From Alteromonas macleodii (lineage in GTDB: Bacteria; Pseudomonadota; Gammaproteobacteria; Enterobacterales; Alteromonadaceae), in NCBI RefSeq assembly GCF_903772925.1, contig NZ_LR812090.1:4293902-4357901 (forward strand): a stretch of DNA of 64,000 bases. Direction: 5' to 3'. This document shows positions 10,465 through 19,089 of the stretch, piece by piece. Numbering within the stretch: the stretch's first letter is position 1; each line of letters starts with the position of its first letter. A program made the translations under genes and the position numbers. The notes below the pieces were generated by a model. It was not told the origin of the DNA. It was given only the letters and a program-made list of their open reading frames with translations, and did not search any database.

Positions 10465-11106
10465 CTATCCTGCAGATGTTATTTGGGCTGATGCAATTTG
10501 GTTGTCCGACTCGGTCTGAACACTGTTTTGATTTCGCTCTTGGGCACGGGTTCGATTTTGAACGCGAGCGCTTGGCAACTGTGAAGCAACAAAAGAAACA
10601 TTGAGTCTCAAGCCGCGCTGTGCAACCTCAGTGGTAATAGTCGGTGAGCCAAATTGCCACCATGGTTCTCTCTCTAAGGCTTCTATAACCAAAGATAATT
10701 CGCTTTCAGAGCCATCGTACTCGCCGGTTATTTCGCAAAGCCCGTTTCCACATTTTACCGTTTCCAACACAAAGCGCTCTTTATTAGGAGGTAAAGCAAA
10801 AAAGGTATTAAGTGACCCCTCTGTTTTCGTATAAAAGGGGTCGGGAGTCACAACTTGAACGCTAGCTTGCTCTTCATCCACAACGCTGGTGTCAGAGTTC
10901 GTTGTGGCGACTTCGTTCTTTACTAGCTTAGCAGCAGGCTTAATGACTTTAAGTTCACTGGTTTCCGTGGCACGAGAGCGCGCTAACACATTGGTTAGTC
11001 GCTCTTTCTCTGCATTGGATTCACTGAGTTGGTGTTGATAGCCAGAGAATTTATACCCCGCTACCAATGCAAACGCTATCAGCAACAACACAAGCCACGT
11101 TTTCAT
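10465..11106 (-). CDS. Hypothetical single-pass membrane protein
   Basis: Not recognised. The 213-aa product has an N-terminal membrane anchor (about 4-20), then a polar, probably periplasmic region. A central segment around FALPPNKERFVLETVKCGNGLCEITGEYDG has two cysteines four residues apart that could form a disulfide. A beta-rich stretch follows, with a Gln/Asn/Ser-rich tail. It begins 23 bases downstream of hemE on the same strand and is convergent with queG, so it is probably cotranscribed with hemE. The reading frame has normal composition and a clear signal-anchor, so it is likely real. Confidence 0.75.
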   Translation of the reverse strand: MKTWLVLLLIAFALVAGYKFSGYQHQLSESNAEKERLTNVLARSRATETSELKVIKPAAKLVKNEVATTNSDTSVVDEEQASVQVVTPDPFYTKTEGSLNTFFALPPNKERFVLETVKCGNGLCEITGEYDGSESELSLVIEALEREPWWQFGSPTITTEVAQRGLRLNVSFVASQLPSARVQNRTRAQERNQNSVQTESDNQIASAQITSAG

Positions 11107-11129
11107 TCCACTTCCTTTATTGAAGTCGC

Positions 11130-12221
11130 TTACTTGTGATATTGCTTACTAAGGTCGTGCACCGCGTTAACAAACACGCCGGCGTTCTCAGGTGGTACGT
11201 CTAAATGAATTCCGTGCCCTAAGTTAAACACGTGACCGCTTCCTTCGCCGTAGCCTTCTAAAATAGACGCCACTTCTTGCTCAATTCTTTGCGGCTGAGC
11301 GTATAACATAGAAGGGTCCATGTTGCCTTGAAGCGCTACTTTATCGCCAATACGTGCACGGGCTTCTTTAATATCGATAGTCCAATCTAAACCTACTGCG
11401 TCACAACCTGTTGCCGCAATAGACTCAAGCCACATACCGCCGTTTTTCGTGAACAAGGTAACAGGCACTTTACGACCTTCATTTTCACGGGTTAGCCCGC
11501 TTACAATGCGTTCCATGTATTGAAGCGAGAATTCTTTATAGTCACGAGGAGACAATACGCCACCCCAGGTATCAAATACCATAACAGATTGTGCACCCGC
11601 TGCGATTTGAGCATTAAGGTACTCAGTTACTGAGTCGGCTAGTTTGGCTAACAATGCGTGCAGCGTGGCTGGCTCCGCGAATGCCATTTTTTTAATTTTG
11701 GTAAAGGCCTTACTTGAACCACCTTCGATCATATAGGTAGCTAGTGTCCAAGGGCTTCCAGAAAATCCAATTAATGGTACTTCACCTTTTAGCTCTCGGC
11801 GAATGGTGCGAACAGCATTCATTACATACTGAAGCTCACCTTCTGGATCAGGCAGACCAATTTTATCTACGTCCGCTTTGCATGTGATTGGATTTTTAAA
11901 ACGTGGGCCTTCACCGGTTTCGAAGTAAAGACCTAGCCCCATTGCATCTGGGATAGTCAAAATATCAGAGAAAAGAATAGCGGCATCGAGTGGAAAGCGG
12001 CGTAAAGGCTGCAGCGTTACTTCACAGGCAAGCTCTGCATTTTTGCACAACGACATAAAGTCGCCTGCTACTGCACGGGTCGCTTTATACTCTGGAAGGT
12101 AACGCCCTGCTTGTCGCATCATCCATACAGGTGTCATATCAACCGGCTGCTTAAGTAATGCACGTAAGTAACGATCATTCTTCAACGCGGGCTTATCAAC
12201 ACTGGGGAAATTTTGCGACAT
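11130..12221 (-). CDS. hemE: Uroporphyrinogen decarboxylase HemE
   Basis: Decarboxylates the four acetate side chains of uroporphyrinogen III to give coproporphyrinogen III in heme synthesis. It has the signature [12 protein letters not shown], the [12 protein letters not shown] motif with the catalytic Asp, [16 protein letters not shown], and the C-terminal [15 protein letters not shown] longer frame from GTG at 12230 exists, but that GTG is part of an AGGTGAG Shine-Dalgarno sequence ideally spaced for the ATG at 12221, which gives [10 protein letters not shown] (363 aa). It stands alone or with the small membrane protein downstream. Confidence 0.97.
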   Translation of the reverse strand: MSQNFPSVDKPALKNDRYLRALLKQPVDMTPVWMMRQAGRYLPEYKATRAVAGDFMSLCKNAELACEVTLQPLRRFPLDAAILFSDILTIPDAMGLGLYFETGEGPRFKNPITCKADVDKIGLPDPEGELQYVMNAVRTIRRELKGEVPLIGFSGSPWTLATYMIEGGSSKAFTKIKKMAFAEPATLHALLAKLADSVTEYLNAQIAAGAQSVMVFDTWGGVLSPRDYKEFSLQYMERIVSGLTRENEGRKVPVTLFTKNGGMWLESIAATGCDAVGLDWTIDIKEARARIGDKVALQGNMDPSMLYAQPQRIEQEVASILEGYGEGSGHVFNLGHGIHLDVPPENAGVFVNAVHDLSKQYHK

Positions 12222-12384
12222 ATAACTCACCTAAATAACTGTATATATTTGAACCGCGAAGTATACCAGCATTCTGAACAAGGTGTGCTAAAACCTGTAT
12301 TAAAAAGTCGCTGTTTTAATAACAAATCGACGTAGTGTCGATAATTAAAGACGAACATTCCTTGCACATTGCTTAAAAAGTAAC

Positions 12385-12413
12385 TTGCACTTAAAGTGAG
12401 TGTTTGCTATTAC
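12385..12413 (+). promoter_or_regulatory. Candidate plus-strand sigma-70 promoter of an orphan transcript
   Basis: TTGCAC (12385-12390) and TATTAC (12408-12413) are 17 bases apart. No plus-strand gene follows before the terminator at 12465-12490, so the promoter, if real, makes a short non-coding RNA. Motif match is moderate only. Confidence 0.4.
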
Positions 12414-12418
12414 TATAA

Positions 12419-12490
12419 CCGTTAAATAAAAGAAGCCCTTTATGGGACCGTGCTAAACGTATTGAAACCCTGCTTCGGCAGGGTTTTTTA
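12419..12490 (+). ncRNA. Candidate small RNA between hemE and nudC
   Basis: A roughly 70-nt plus-strand stretch lies between a plausible promoter and a strong intrinsic terminator. Genes on both sides (hemE, nudC) are on the minus strand, so the terminator serves no annotated gene. A small CCC/GGG hairpin precedes the terminator stem, with a single-stranded A/U-rich 5' part. The window encodes Hfq, the usual partner of such RNAs. I do not recognise a known sRNA family. The 5' end is inferred. Confidence 0.45.
12465..12490 (+). terminator. Intrinsic terminator (orphan, plus strand)
   Basis: Perfect nine-base stem AAACCCTGC / GCAGGGTTT with a TTCG tetraloop (12465-12486), running into a T tract on the plus strand. 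The last three bases of the T tract region are also the nudC stop codon on the other strand. Confidence 0.8.
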
Positions 12491-13321
12491 TTTGTCGCCG
12501 ATGAGAGACACTGTTTTCTCAATTAGCTGCCCTGCGATAGACACTTTAGGCGGAATAGTCGGCAGTGCATCCACTTCAAACCACTGTGCGTCATCTATCT
12601 CGTTTTCTTGGCAACGAATTTCTCCGCCATCATACTCAGCAATAAAACCTACCATAAGAGAATGAGGAAACGGCCAAGGCTGGCTATTGTAGTAGCGCAG
12701 GTTTTTAACTTTTACACCAACCTCTTCAAATACTTCTCGATGAACGGCTTGCTCTAAACTCTCCCCGCTTTCAACAAAGCCGGCAAGGGTCGAATACATA
12801 TTAGACTCTTTGTGGCGAACCCCTTTTGCTAATAGTATTTTCTCATTGTTGTGAATAGAAACGATAATACATGGGGACACCCTTGGATAGGTGCGATGCT
12901 GACAGCGGTAACACTGCATAGCCATCTCCCAATCTACACGCTCGGTTTTCGCACCACACTGGCCACAAAACTGGTGTGTCCGCAAAAAATGAATGTATTG
13001 CCATGCTCTACCAATAACAGAAAAAGCAATATCGTATTCAGCAAAAAGAAGTTGTCTAAGTGATACTTTTTCCCAGCCGGGTTCCTCTACATGTTCAGCG
13101 CCTAAATCTACAACGAAGACAGGTAATTCTCTGTGTGCAGTTTCGTTTAGTGGCGGAAGTTGATGTATTTCATTTACGTATGACGCTAGGAAAGGAATTT
13201 CACTCAGATAAGCAACGGGAATAGACTCAGATGATTCTTGTACTAGAACTTTTCCACGACTAAAAACCACCCACATCGCCTGCTGGGAGGTCAACTTCCC
13301 TTCATCTAATTTAATCATCAT
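12488..13321 (-). CDS. nudC: NADH pyrophosphatase / NAD-cap decapping hydrolase NudC
   Basis: Nudix hydrolase that cleaves NADH, and in E. coli NAD-capped RNA, to NMNH and AMP. The 277-aa protein has an N-terminal NudC domain and a four-Cys zinc ribbon (CGQC ... CYRC, about 130-150). The Nudix box is GFVESGESLEQAVHREVFEE, followed by SQPWPFPHSLM, the SQPWPFPxS array that marks the NudC subgroup. The first of two consecutive ATGs (13321) is nine bases from GGAG and is taken as the start. It reads toward hemE on the same strand. Confidence 0.95.
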   Translation of the reverse strand: MMIKLDEGKLTSQQAMWVVFSRGKVLVQESSESIPVAYLSEIPFLASYVNEIHQLPPLNETAHRELPVFVVDLGAEHVEEPGWEKVSLRQLLFAEYDIAFSVIGRAWQYIHFLRTHQFCGQCGAKTERVDWEMAMQCYRCQHRTYPRVSPCIIVSIHNNEKILLAKGVRHKESNMYSTLAGFVESGESLEQAVHREVFEEVGVKVKNLRYYNSQPWPFPHSLMVGFIAEYDGGEIRCQENEIDDAQWFEVDALPTIPPKVSIAGQLIEKTVSLIGDK

Positions 13322-13483
13322 ATAGTGTTACTCCTACGCTTCTGTACTTCATAATACACTAGGGCTGATAAAGGTTACTGTACATTCAGCTCAAAATTTG
13401 TAAATTCAAGGCCGCTAACCCGTTCACTAGGCGTTAGTTTGCCTTAGCACTATGTTTTTACTGCAAACTTTTTCGTGCAAAAT

Positions 13484-13511
13484 TTGTGTCGCTAGTGCAC
13501 GGTGTTATACT
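13484..13511 (+). promoter_or_regulatory. Probable rsd promoter
   Basis: TTGTGT (13484-13489) and TATACT (13506-13511) are separated by 16 bases. Transcription would begin near 13518, 28 bases before the ATG at 13546. This supports the downstream rsd start rather than an upstream GTG at 13486. Confidence 0.6.
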
Positions 13512-13545
13512 GAAACTTATTGTCGCTAAACGGGTAGCACATACA

Positions 13546-14010
13546 ATGTTGCAACAGTTGGAAAGCGTAAAATCTAAATGGGGTGGCAAAAGTCAGGTCA
13601 TAGACCGTTGGCTATTAGATAGGCAAGCCTTATTAGTCTCGTACTGTGAACTTGCCGGCATTAACAACCATAGCGAATGTTTGCCCGATGCCGATGAAAT
13701 AGCAAACTTTTGTGGTGCTTTACTCGATTATCTTTCTGCAGGACATTTCGAAGTTTTCGATATTTTAGTTGAAAGCGACAGCGAAGGTATAAAACTGCGT
13801 GATAAACTTTACCCCAGATTGACAAAAACCACTGACGCCGCACTTGAATTCAATGATACGTTTGCGCAAGCAGTGACGCCAGAGCAGGCTGCAGGCTTTG
13901 ATTCTGCCTTAGCTAAGCTTGGAGAAACATTAGAAGAGCGTTTTGCCTTGGAAGATGAGTTAATTGCTCACGTTCACACAAACAAACGTGATCCAGAAGT
14001 AGCGCTTTAA
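13546..14010 (+). CDS. rsd: Regulator of sigma D, Rsd
   Basis: Anti-sigma-70 factor of the Rsd/AlgQ family that sequesters RpoD in stationary phase. From ATG 13546 the 154-aa protein reads MLQQLESVKSKWGG then VIDRWLLDRQALLVSYCELAG, which aligns with E. coli Rsd, as does the LLDYLSAGHFEVFDILV helix. A longer frame from GTG 13486 would start inside the likely promoter. It lies 35 bases upstream of zur. Confidence 0.93.
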   Translation: MLQQLESVKSKWGGKSQVIDRWLLDRQALLVSYCELAGINNHSECLPDADEIANFCGALLDYLSAGHFEVFDILVESDSEGIKLRDKLYPRLTKTTDAALEFNDTFAQAVTPEQAAGFDSALAKLGETLEERFALEDELIAHVHTNKRDPEVAL

Positions 14011-14045
14011 TATAACAATGAAAGTCGAGTTTACGGTTATCATCA

Positions 14046-14519
14046 ATGAACAAAACCACACTTATTCATAAGGCACGCGCGTATTGTGAACAGCGCGGCG
14101 CTAGATTTACACCGCTTAGAGAAAAGGTGTACGAGATTCTTGTATCAAAGCACGGCCCCATGGGTGCTTATGAACTACTCGACTCATTAAAAGAAACAGA
14201 ATCCAGTGCAAAACCTGCCACTGTGTATCGCGCTTTGGATTTTCTTCTCGATTTTGGTTTCATTCATCGCTTAGAGTCTACCAATGCGTTCGTAGCCTGT
14301 TACCATTTTGGATGTAACCACCCCGTTCAGTTCTTAATTTGTGACAGCTGCGGTGATGTTGCTGAGATTCAATCTGAAGGTCTTCAAGATACCCTCGATA
14401 ATCAAGCCAAACAACACGGTTTTAAAGTTTCAAAACAAACCATTGAGGCCCATGGATTATGTGCCGACTGTCAACAAACCGAAGAGCACACTGCCCAGGA
14501 GAGTGTACATGAATGCTGA
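14046..14519 (+). CDS. zur: Zinc uptake regulator Zur (Fur family)
   Basis: Zn-responsive repressor that binds palindromes upstream of zinc-uptake genes. The 157-aa protein has the Fur-family winged helix (about 1-85; LREKVYEILVSKHGPMGAYELL, KPATVYRALDFLLDFGFIHRLES). The dimerisation domain has a structural zinc site from two Cys pairs (CDSC and CADC) and a regulatory His/Cys cluster (CYHFGCNHP). The short spacing and the sequence favour Zur over Fur. It overlaps the next gene by 11 bases. A very good Zur box lies in this window at 36281-36299. Confidence 0.9.
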   Translation: MNKTTLIHKARAYCEQRGARFTPLREKVYEILVSKHGPMGAYELLDSLKETESSAKPATVYRALDFLLDFGFIHRLESTNAFVACYHFGCNHPVQFLICDSCGDVAEIQSEGLQDTLDNQAKQHGFKVSKQTIEAHGLCADCQQTEEHTAQESVHEC

Positions 14520-14973
14520 TTTTGTGAACCCTTTTATTGCCGGCCTGCTCAACGTGCTAGAGACCATGGCACAAACAAAGTTGACTCCGGGCAAGCCCAA
14601 ACGCAAGCAAAGCGATATCGCTAAAGGTGACGTTTCTGGCTTGATAGGCATGGTAGGTCCAGATGTTCGTGGCTCTATGTCTATCACGTTTGATGAATCA
14701 CTTGCCCTTACTATTATGGAGCGAATGGTTGGAGAGCGCCCTGAAAAACTCGATGCTGAAGTGGGTGATATGGTTGGTGAAGTTACCAATATGATTTGCG
14801 GAAACGCAAAACGAGATCTTGCAGAACGCGGGTTCGAGTTCGGAATGGCGACACCTATCGTAGTATCGGGAAAGCAACACACTATCAGCCATCAGGTCGA
14901 TGGCGCTAAAATTATTCTGCCCTTCATGTGCGATGAAGGTTTAGCGCACTTGGAAATCTGTTTTGACAAATAA
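14509..14973 (+). CDS. CheX-like chemotaxis phosphatase family protein
   Basis: Single CheX/CheC-like domain, 154 aa, of the type that dephosphorylates CheY-P or binds other receivers. Family features are [23 protein letters not shown] and the helix [24 protein letters not shown], which contains the E..N catalytic pair (ExxxNMICG). A longer in-frame ORF opens at 14341 but runs inside zur; the ATG at 14509 has an AGGAG six to seven bases upstream and is the start. It overlaps zur and the next gene by 11 bases each, so the three are translationally coupled. Its partner receiver is not in the window. Confidence 0.85.
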   Translation: MNADFVNPFIAGLLNVLETMAQTKLTPGKPKRKQSDIAKGDVSGLIGMVGPDVRGSMSITFDESLALTIMERMVGERPEKLDAEVGDMVGEVTNMICGNAKRDLAERGFEFGMATPIVVSGKQHTISHQVDGAKIILPFMCDEGLAHLEICFDK

Positions 14974-15400
14974 TTTCTGGCACTCTGAAAAAATTACACT
15001 CGACAGTTACCCCAGAGGATTTCACCTGATAACCGACCAGGTGGAATCTGCGCTACAGAATATTCGCCATGTTGAAGTTGGGCTGCTACACCTATGGCTT
15101 CAGCATACCAGCGCAAGCTTAACGATAAACGAAAATGCCGACCCTACAGTGAGGCATGATATGGAAGCTTTCTTCAACCATAGTGTAAAAGAAGAACTTT
15201 CTTTTTTCAGGCATACTTATGAAGGTAAAGATGATATGCCTGCTCACTTAAAATCGAGTATACTAGGCTGTCAACTTACCATTCCTGTCCAACAAGGCAA
15301 ACTTGCACTTGGTACGTGGCAGGGTATCATGCTCGGTGAACACCGAGATCATGGTGGAAGACGAACAATTATTGCCACATTACAAGGGATCGCAGCCTAA
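14963..15400 (+). CDS. yjbQ: YjbQ family protein (UPF0047, secondary thiamine-phosphate synthase family)
   Basis: Small beta-barrel trimer family with weak thiamine-phosphate synthase activity reported for some members; the physiological role is unclear. Motifs match E. coli YjbQ closely: [53 protein letters not shown], and [26 protein letters not shown]. The start is a TTG at 14963 inside the end of the cheX-like gene, with TGGA eight bases before it. TTG is unusual but no ATG fits the family length of about 140 aa. Confidence 0.92.
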   Translation: MTNNFWHSEKITLDSYPRGFHLITDQVESALQNIRHVEVGLLHLWLQHTSASLTINENADPTVRHDMEAFFNHSVKEELSFFRHTYEGKDDMPAHLKSSILGCQLTIPVQQGKLALGTWQGIMLGEHRDHGGRRTIIATLQGIAA

Positions 15401-15501
15401 CCCATATTATAAATGGCACAATTTGTGCTAGCGTATATCGCTAAGCACAACACAAAATTATCTAAAATCGATAATCACTCAACGTTAAACAGGATGTGAC
15501 T

Positions 15502-16698
15502 ATGAAACAACACTTTAAAATGGCAGCGCTATCTCTAGCTGTACTTTCATCTACCAGCGCATTTGCTCAAGACTCTTCTGAGCCAGAGTACAAAAGCTGG
15601 TTTGGTATTTCGGGCATGCATTACAATACTGACGAATCACGCCCTCTTTCTCTTACCGAAGGTGAAGTATACGACGACGGTTTAGGTGCAACGTTCGAAT
15701 ACGGATTCCGTTTCACTCAAAGCTGGGCTGCCCGTGTAGAATTCACGAAATTGTCTGTAGACTTCCGTGACGGCGGCGACGACAGCGGCGAAATGACTGG
15801 CGTAGACGCGCTATACTTTATGCCGGATGACGCGTGGTTTGTTTTTGGTGGTGTTAAGCGCCAATCAGTTGGTGACTCTACAACACTTGGTAACATTGGT
15901 ATCGGTAAACACTGGAAAGTTGGTGAGACAGCTCGCCTAATCACAGAGATTGCTACGTATCACGATTTCGGTGAAAGCTATAACGACTTCAGTGTAAAAG
16001 TTGGTCTTGCGATTCCATTTGGCAAGAGCACTCCTTCTGCTCCTAAAGACAGCGACAACGATGGCGTTGTAGATGGCAAAGATCAGTGCCCAATGACTCC
16101 AGCTGGCGTTCGCGTTGATGCGACTGGCTGTAGCGTTGATAACGACAACGATGGCGTTCTAAACAGTGTTGACCAGTGTCCTAACACTCCAGCTGGCACT
16201 AAAGTAGATGCAACTGGTTGTGCAATTAAAGACGCTGACAACGATGGCGTTGTAGACAGCAAAGACATGTGCCCTGATACACCAGCTGGCGTAAAAGTAG
16301 ACGCTAAAGGTTGTACAGTATTTGACGAAGAGACAGTAGAAATCACACTACGCGTTCTATTCGACAACGAAAGCGCTGTTGTTAAAATGCCTAAAGATCC
16401 AGAAATCTCTGAATTTGCTGAGTTCATGAAGCAGTATCCTTCAACGACTGCAGTAGTAGAAGGTCACACTTCTGCACCAGGTTCTGAAGCGTACAACATG
16501 GACCTTTCTAAGCGTCGTGCTGCTAACTTCAAAGAAGTAATGGTAGACATGTACGGTATCGACAGCTCTCGCCTAGAGACTATCGGTTACGGCGAAACTC
16601 AGCTTCTAGACGAAGGCAATAACGCTGAAGCACACCGTGTTAACCGTCGCATTTCAGTGACAGTTAAAGACACAGTGAAAGTAGCTGAAGAAAAGTAA
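15502..16698 (+). CDS. OmpA-like outer-membrane protein with thrombospondin type-3 repeats
   Basis: Two-part outer-membrane protein. A signal peptide is cleaved after SAFA (about residue 23). An eight-strand beta-barrel follows (about 30-175). Three or four calcium-binding thrombospondin type-3 repeats (DSDNDGV, CP.TPAGV, VDATGC pattern, about 180-270) act as linker. An OmpA_C peptidoglycan-binding domain (VEGHTSAPGSEAYN, LSKRRAANFKEVM, RVNRRISV) ends the protein. ATG 15502 is chosen over GTG 15496 because AGGA is seven bases upstream. Smooth strong-codon use suggests high expression. It is monocistronic with its own terminator. Confidence 0.92.
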   Translation: MKQHFKMAALSLAVLSSTSAFAQDSSEPEYKSWFGISGMHYNTDESRPLSLTEGEVYDDGLGATFEYGFRFTQSWAARVEFTKLSVDFRDGGDDSGEMTGVDALYFMPDDAWFVFGGVKRQSVGDSTTLGNIGIGKHWKVGETARLITEIATYHDFGESYNDFSVKVGLAIPFGKSTPSAPKDSDNDGVVDGKDQCPMTPAGVRVDATGCSVDNDNDGVLNSVDQCPNTPAGTKVDATGCAIKDADNDGVVDSKDMCPDTPAGVKVDAKGCTVFDEETVEITLRVLFDNESAVVKMPKDPEISEFAEFMKQYPSTTAVVEGHTSAPGSEAYNMDLSKRRAANFKEVMVDMYGIDSSRLETIGYGETQLLDEGNNAEAHRVNRRISVTVKDTVKVAEEK

Positions 16699-16719
16699 TT
16701 CATATTATATGAATTGAAG

Positions 16720-16743
16720 AAGGCGCCGAAAGGCGCCTTTTTT
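16720..16743 (+). terminator. Intrinsic terminator of the OmpA-like gene
   Basis: AAGGCGCC / GGCGCCTT stem with a GAAA loop followed by TTTTTT, 20 bases after the stop codon. An AT-rich palindrome (AATTCATATTATATGAATT) lies between stop and terminator. Confidence 0.9.
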
Positions 16744-16851
16744 GTATCTATCGACCCGCCCTAAATAGCGTTTTGCAGAAACGAATGCAGCACGCTATTC
16801 AACCACAGCTTGGAAATTAGTTAGACAATTAACTCGACCAAAGATAGGGCG

Positions 16852-18237
16852 TTAGTACTCATCTGCGATGGCTGGGCCTGCATAGTTATCAAAACGAGAA
16901 AACTGGCCCTGGAAGGTAAGTCGGCAGGTACCAATTGGACCGTTACGCTGCTTACCAATAATGATTTCTGCAATGCCTTTATATTCACTGTTTTCGTGAT
17001 AAACCTCATCACGATAGATAAACATGATAAGGTCGGCATCCTGCTCGATTGAACCAGATTCACGAAGGTCAGAGTTAACTGGGCGTTTATCGGCACGTTG
17101 TTCTAGCGTACGGTTAAGCTGCGACAGTGCAACTACGGGCACTTCCAGTTCTTTAGCCAGCGCTTTTAATGACCGTGATATTTCGGCAATTTCTAATGTA
17201 CGGTTATCGCTTAGCGACGGTACTCGCATTAGCTGAAGATAATCCACCATGATAAGGCTTATCCCGCCGCGCTCCCGCGCGAGTTTACGGGCTCTGCTTC
17301 GCACATCCATAGGTGTTAGACCCGAAGAGTCATCAACGAACAGGCTATCTTTATCTTTAAGCATAGCCATAGTGTTAGATATACGCGCCCAGTCCTCATC
17401 GTCTAGCTGAGCGGTACGAATCTTCGTTTGATCAACACGGCTTAATGACGCCAACATACGCATCATGATTTGTTCAGATGGCATCTCAAGACTAAAAACC
17501 AGTACTGGCTTTTCTTCTGCCATCATGGCGTTTTCAATCAAGTTCATTGCAAAGGTAGTTTTACCCATTGATGGACGCGCCGCCACGATTATAAGGTCCG
17601 ACGGCTGCATACCACTGGTCATTTTATCTAGGTCGGTAAAGCCCGTTGTAACACCCGTTACTTCTTTATTGGTTTTTACCAGCTCTTCTAGACGGTCGAT
17701 GGTCTTACCTAGGATAGACTCAACATCGCGAGGGCCTTCGTTTTCACCGGTTCTTCGCTCTGCTATTTCAAAGACTTTACTTTCAGCAAGGTCGAGAATA
17801 TCTGCGCTGTCACGGCCTTCAGGGTTATAGCCTACTTCAGCAATTTCGTGCGCAACACCGATAAGTTCACGGGTAATAGCACGCTCGCTAATAATTTGCG
17901 CATAAGAGACTACGTTTGCAGAACTTGGGGTATTTTTCGCTAGCTCGCCGAGATAAGCAAAACCACCTGCATCTTCTAGTTCATCGTGCTTTTCAAGCTC
18001 TTCTGATACGGTAATAAGATCTATCGGCTGACTGCTATTAAGCAATCGCGTGATAGCACGAAAGATTATTTGGTGTGAACGATTGTAAAAGTCGTTATCG
18101 GTAACAAGTTCCGCGACCTTATCCCAGCTTTCGGGGTCGATAAGCATGCTGCCTAAAACAGACTGCTCGGCCTCAATGCTATGAGGGGGAACCTTCAATT
18201 TATCAACATTTTTATCGTTGTTAGACGCAGACGCCAC
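16852..18237 (-). CDS. dnaB: Replicative DNA helicase DnaB
   Basis: Hexameric 5'-3' helicase at the chromosomal replication fork. The 461-aa protein has an N-terminal DnaB domain (VPPHSIEAEQSVLGSMLID), a helical linker and a RecA-like C-terminal domain. Motifs are Walker A ARPSMGKTTFAMN, Walker B ISLIMVDYLQLM, DLRESGSIEQDAD and the arginine-finger region IIGKQRNGPIGT. The start is GTG at 18237. In many relatives dnaB follows rplI; here rplI is about 15 kb away on the same strand with unrelated genes between. No intein is seen. Confidence 0.97.
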   Translation of the reverse strand: MASASNNDKNVDKLKVPPHSIEAEQSVLGSMLIDPESWDKVAELVTDNDFYNRSHQIIFRAITRLLNSSQPIDLITVSEELEKHDELEDAGGFAYLGELAKNTPSSANVVSYAQIISERAITRELIGVAHEIAEVGYNPEGRDSADILDLAESKVFEIAERRTGENEGPRDVESILGKTIDRLEELVKTNKEVTGVTTGFTDLDKMTSGMQPSDLIIVAARPSMGKTTFAMNLIENAMMAEEKPVLVFSLEMPSEQIMMRMLASLSRVDQTKIRTAQLDDEDWARISNTMAMLKDKDSLFVDDSSGLTPMDVRSRARKLARERGGISLIMVDYLQLMRVPSLSDNRTLEIAEISRSLKALAKELEVPVVALSQLNRTLEQRADKRPVNSDLRESGSIEQDADLIMFIYRDEVYHENSEYKGIAEIIIGKQRNGPIGTCRLTFQGQFSRFDNYAGPAIADEY

Positions 18238-18352
18238 AAGTAAAGCCTATTCCAATGCACAAAAGTCAGTTGGATATTATGCGCTTTTAACGCACATCTC
18301 TCAACAAAGGAAGCAGGTCTTTTATCACAAGAGCCTAAAAAGGCCGCTTAAG

Positions 18353-18823
18353 CTAAAGTGTTTTTTCTAGCTTCAAAAAGGTGCCATCTATCAAGGTGTA
18401 AGTGTTGATATTTTCTTGAAAAACTAGTGTCGACCCCATGGTTGCGTTGTTATCTGAACAAGCCAAACTCACTTGGGTGATGTTGTCATCACTGAAGTCT
18501 AGTGACGAGGGCGATGCGCCAAAAGTAGCGAGAAAGTCACTTCCACTCAACTCTTTGGATGTATAAATAGGCGACTCGCAAAAGGCTTGATCAAGTTTCG
18601 CCTTCTCTTTCTCGTAGGTTACAGAACGCCCAAGAAACTGCTCTGATTCAGCAGTTGAGTGAGCGGTAATGCCTACGTTGTAAGCTTTAGTAACAACCCA
18701 GGTTCCTTCGTAATAAGCGGGCTCTTGAACAGCACAACCTAAGGTTAGCGCACATATCCCAAACGCACCGATAATTAGGCTATGAAATCGCCAAAACCTT
18801 TTGACGTGTCCAACAATACTCAA
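18353..18823 (-). CDS. Hypothetical lipoprotein
   Basis: Not recognised. The 156-aa product has a basic N-terminus, a hydrophobic segment (about 14-28) and a lipobox-like LTLGC, so Cys30 may be lipidated. The mature part contains EGTWVVTKAYNVGITAHS, two further Cys (CESP and SLACSD) and a C-terminal YTLIDGTFLKLEKTL, a pattern like small beta-barrel or lipocalin-like lipoproteins. The start is TTG with GGAG six bases before it. It lies downstream of the DUF4097 terminator and upstream of dnaB, both on the same strand. Confidence 0.65.
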   Translation of the reverse strand: MSIVGHVKRFWRFHSLIIGAFGICALTLGCAVQEPAYYEGTWVVTKAYNVGITAHSTAESEQFLGRSVTYEKEKAKLDQAFCESPIYTSKELSGSDFLATFGASPSSLDFSDDNITQVSLACSDNNATMGSTLVFQENINTYTLIDGTFLKLEKTL

Positions 18824-18975
18824 TTTACTCTCCGTACATAAAATTTATTAAAATCAGGTAGTTTAACGTAAAAGCTATATAAAAAGTTCACTTGAAGCCA
18901 CTTGAGTATAGAGCTTTAAACTTTCCCTATAGTTCTAACTAAGCGTCGAAATATCAACATTTAGCGACTAAACAA

Positions 18976-19003
18976 AAAAAGCTGCGTTTATACGCAGCTT
19001 TTC
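18976..19003 (-). terminator. Intrinsic terminator downstream of the DUF4097 gene
   Basis: AAAAGCTGCGT / ACGCAGCTTTT stem around a four-base loop. On the minus strand it is followed by a run of seven T. It ends the sigma/anti-sigma/DUF4097 transcript. The rest of 18824-19089 holds nothing else I can identify. Confidence 0.8.
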
Positions 19004-19089
19004 TATCACCACCACATACGCTAATTAATAAATGTGGTCTAAATTGCTTTTTTCAAGCTAAAGTCCCTATCAAGATTACTATAGCTTAT

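Noticed and set aside
13486..13545. Longer Rsd starting at GTG 13486
   Set aside because: This segment contains a good promoter, and the ATG at 13546 gives the conserved Rsd N-terminus.
14341..14508. N-terminal extension of the CheX-like protein
   Set aside because: The extension runs inside zur in another frame. The ATG at 14509 has an ideal ribosome site and gives the family length.
16075..16320. Repeated DNA in the OmpA-like gene
   Set aside because: The repetition is explained by consecutive thrombospondin type-3 calcium-binding motifs in the protein.
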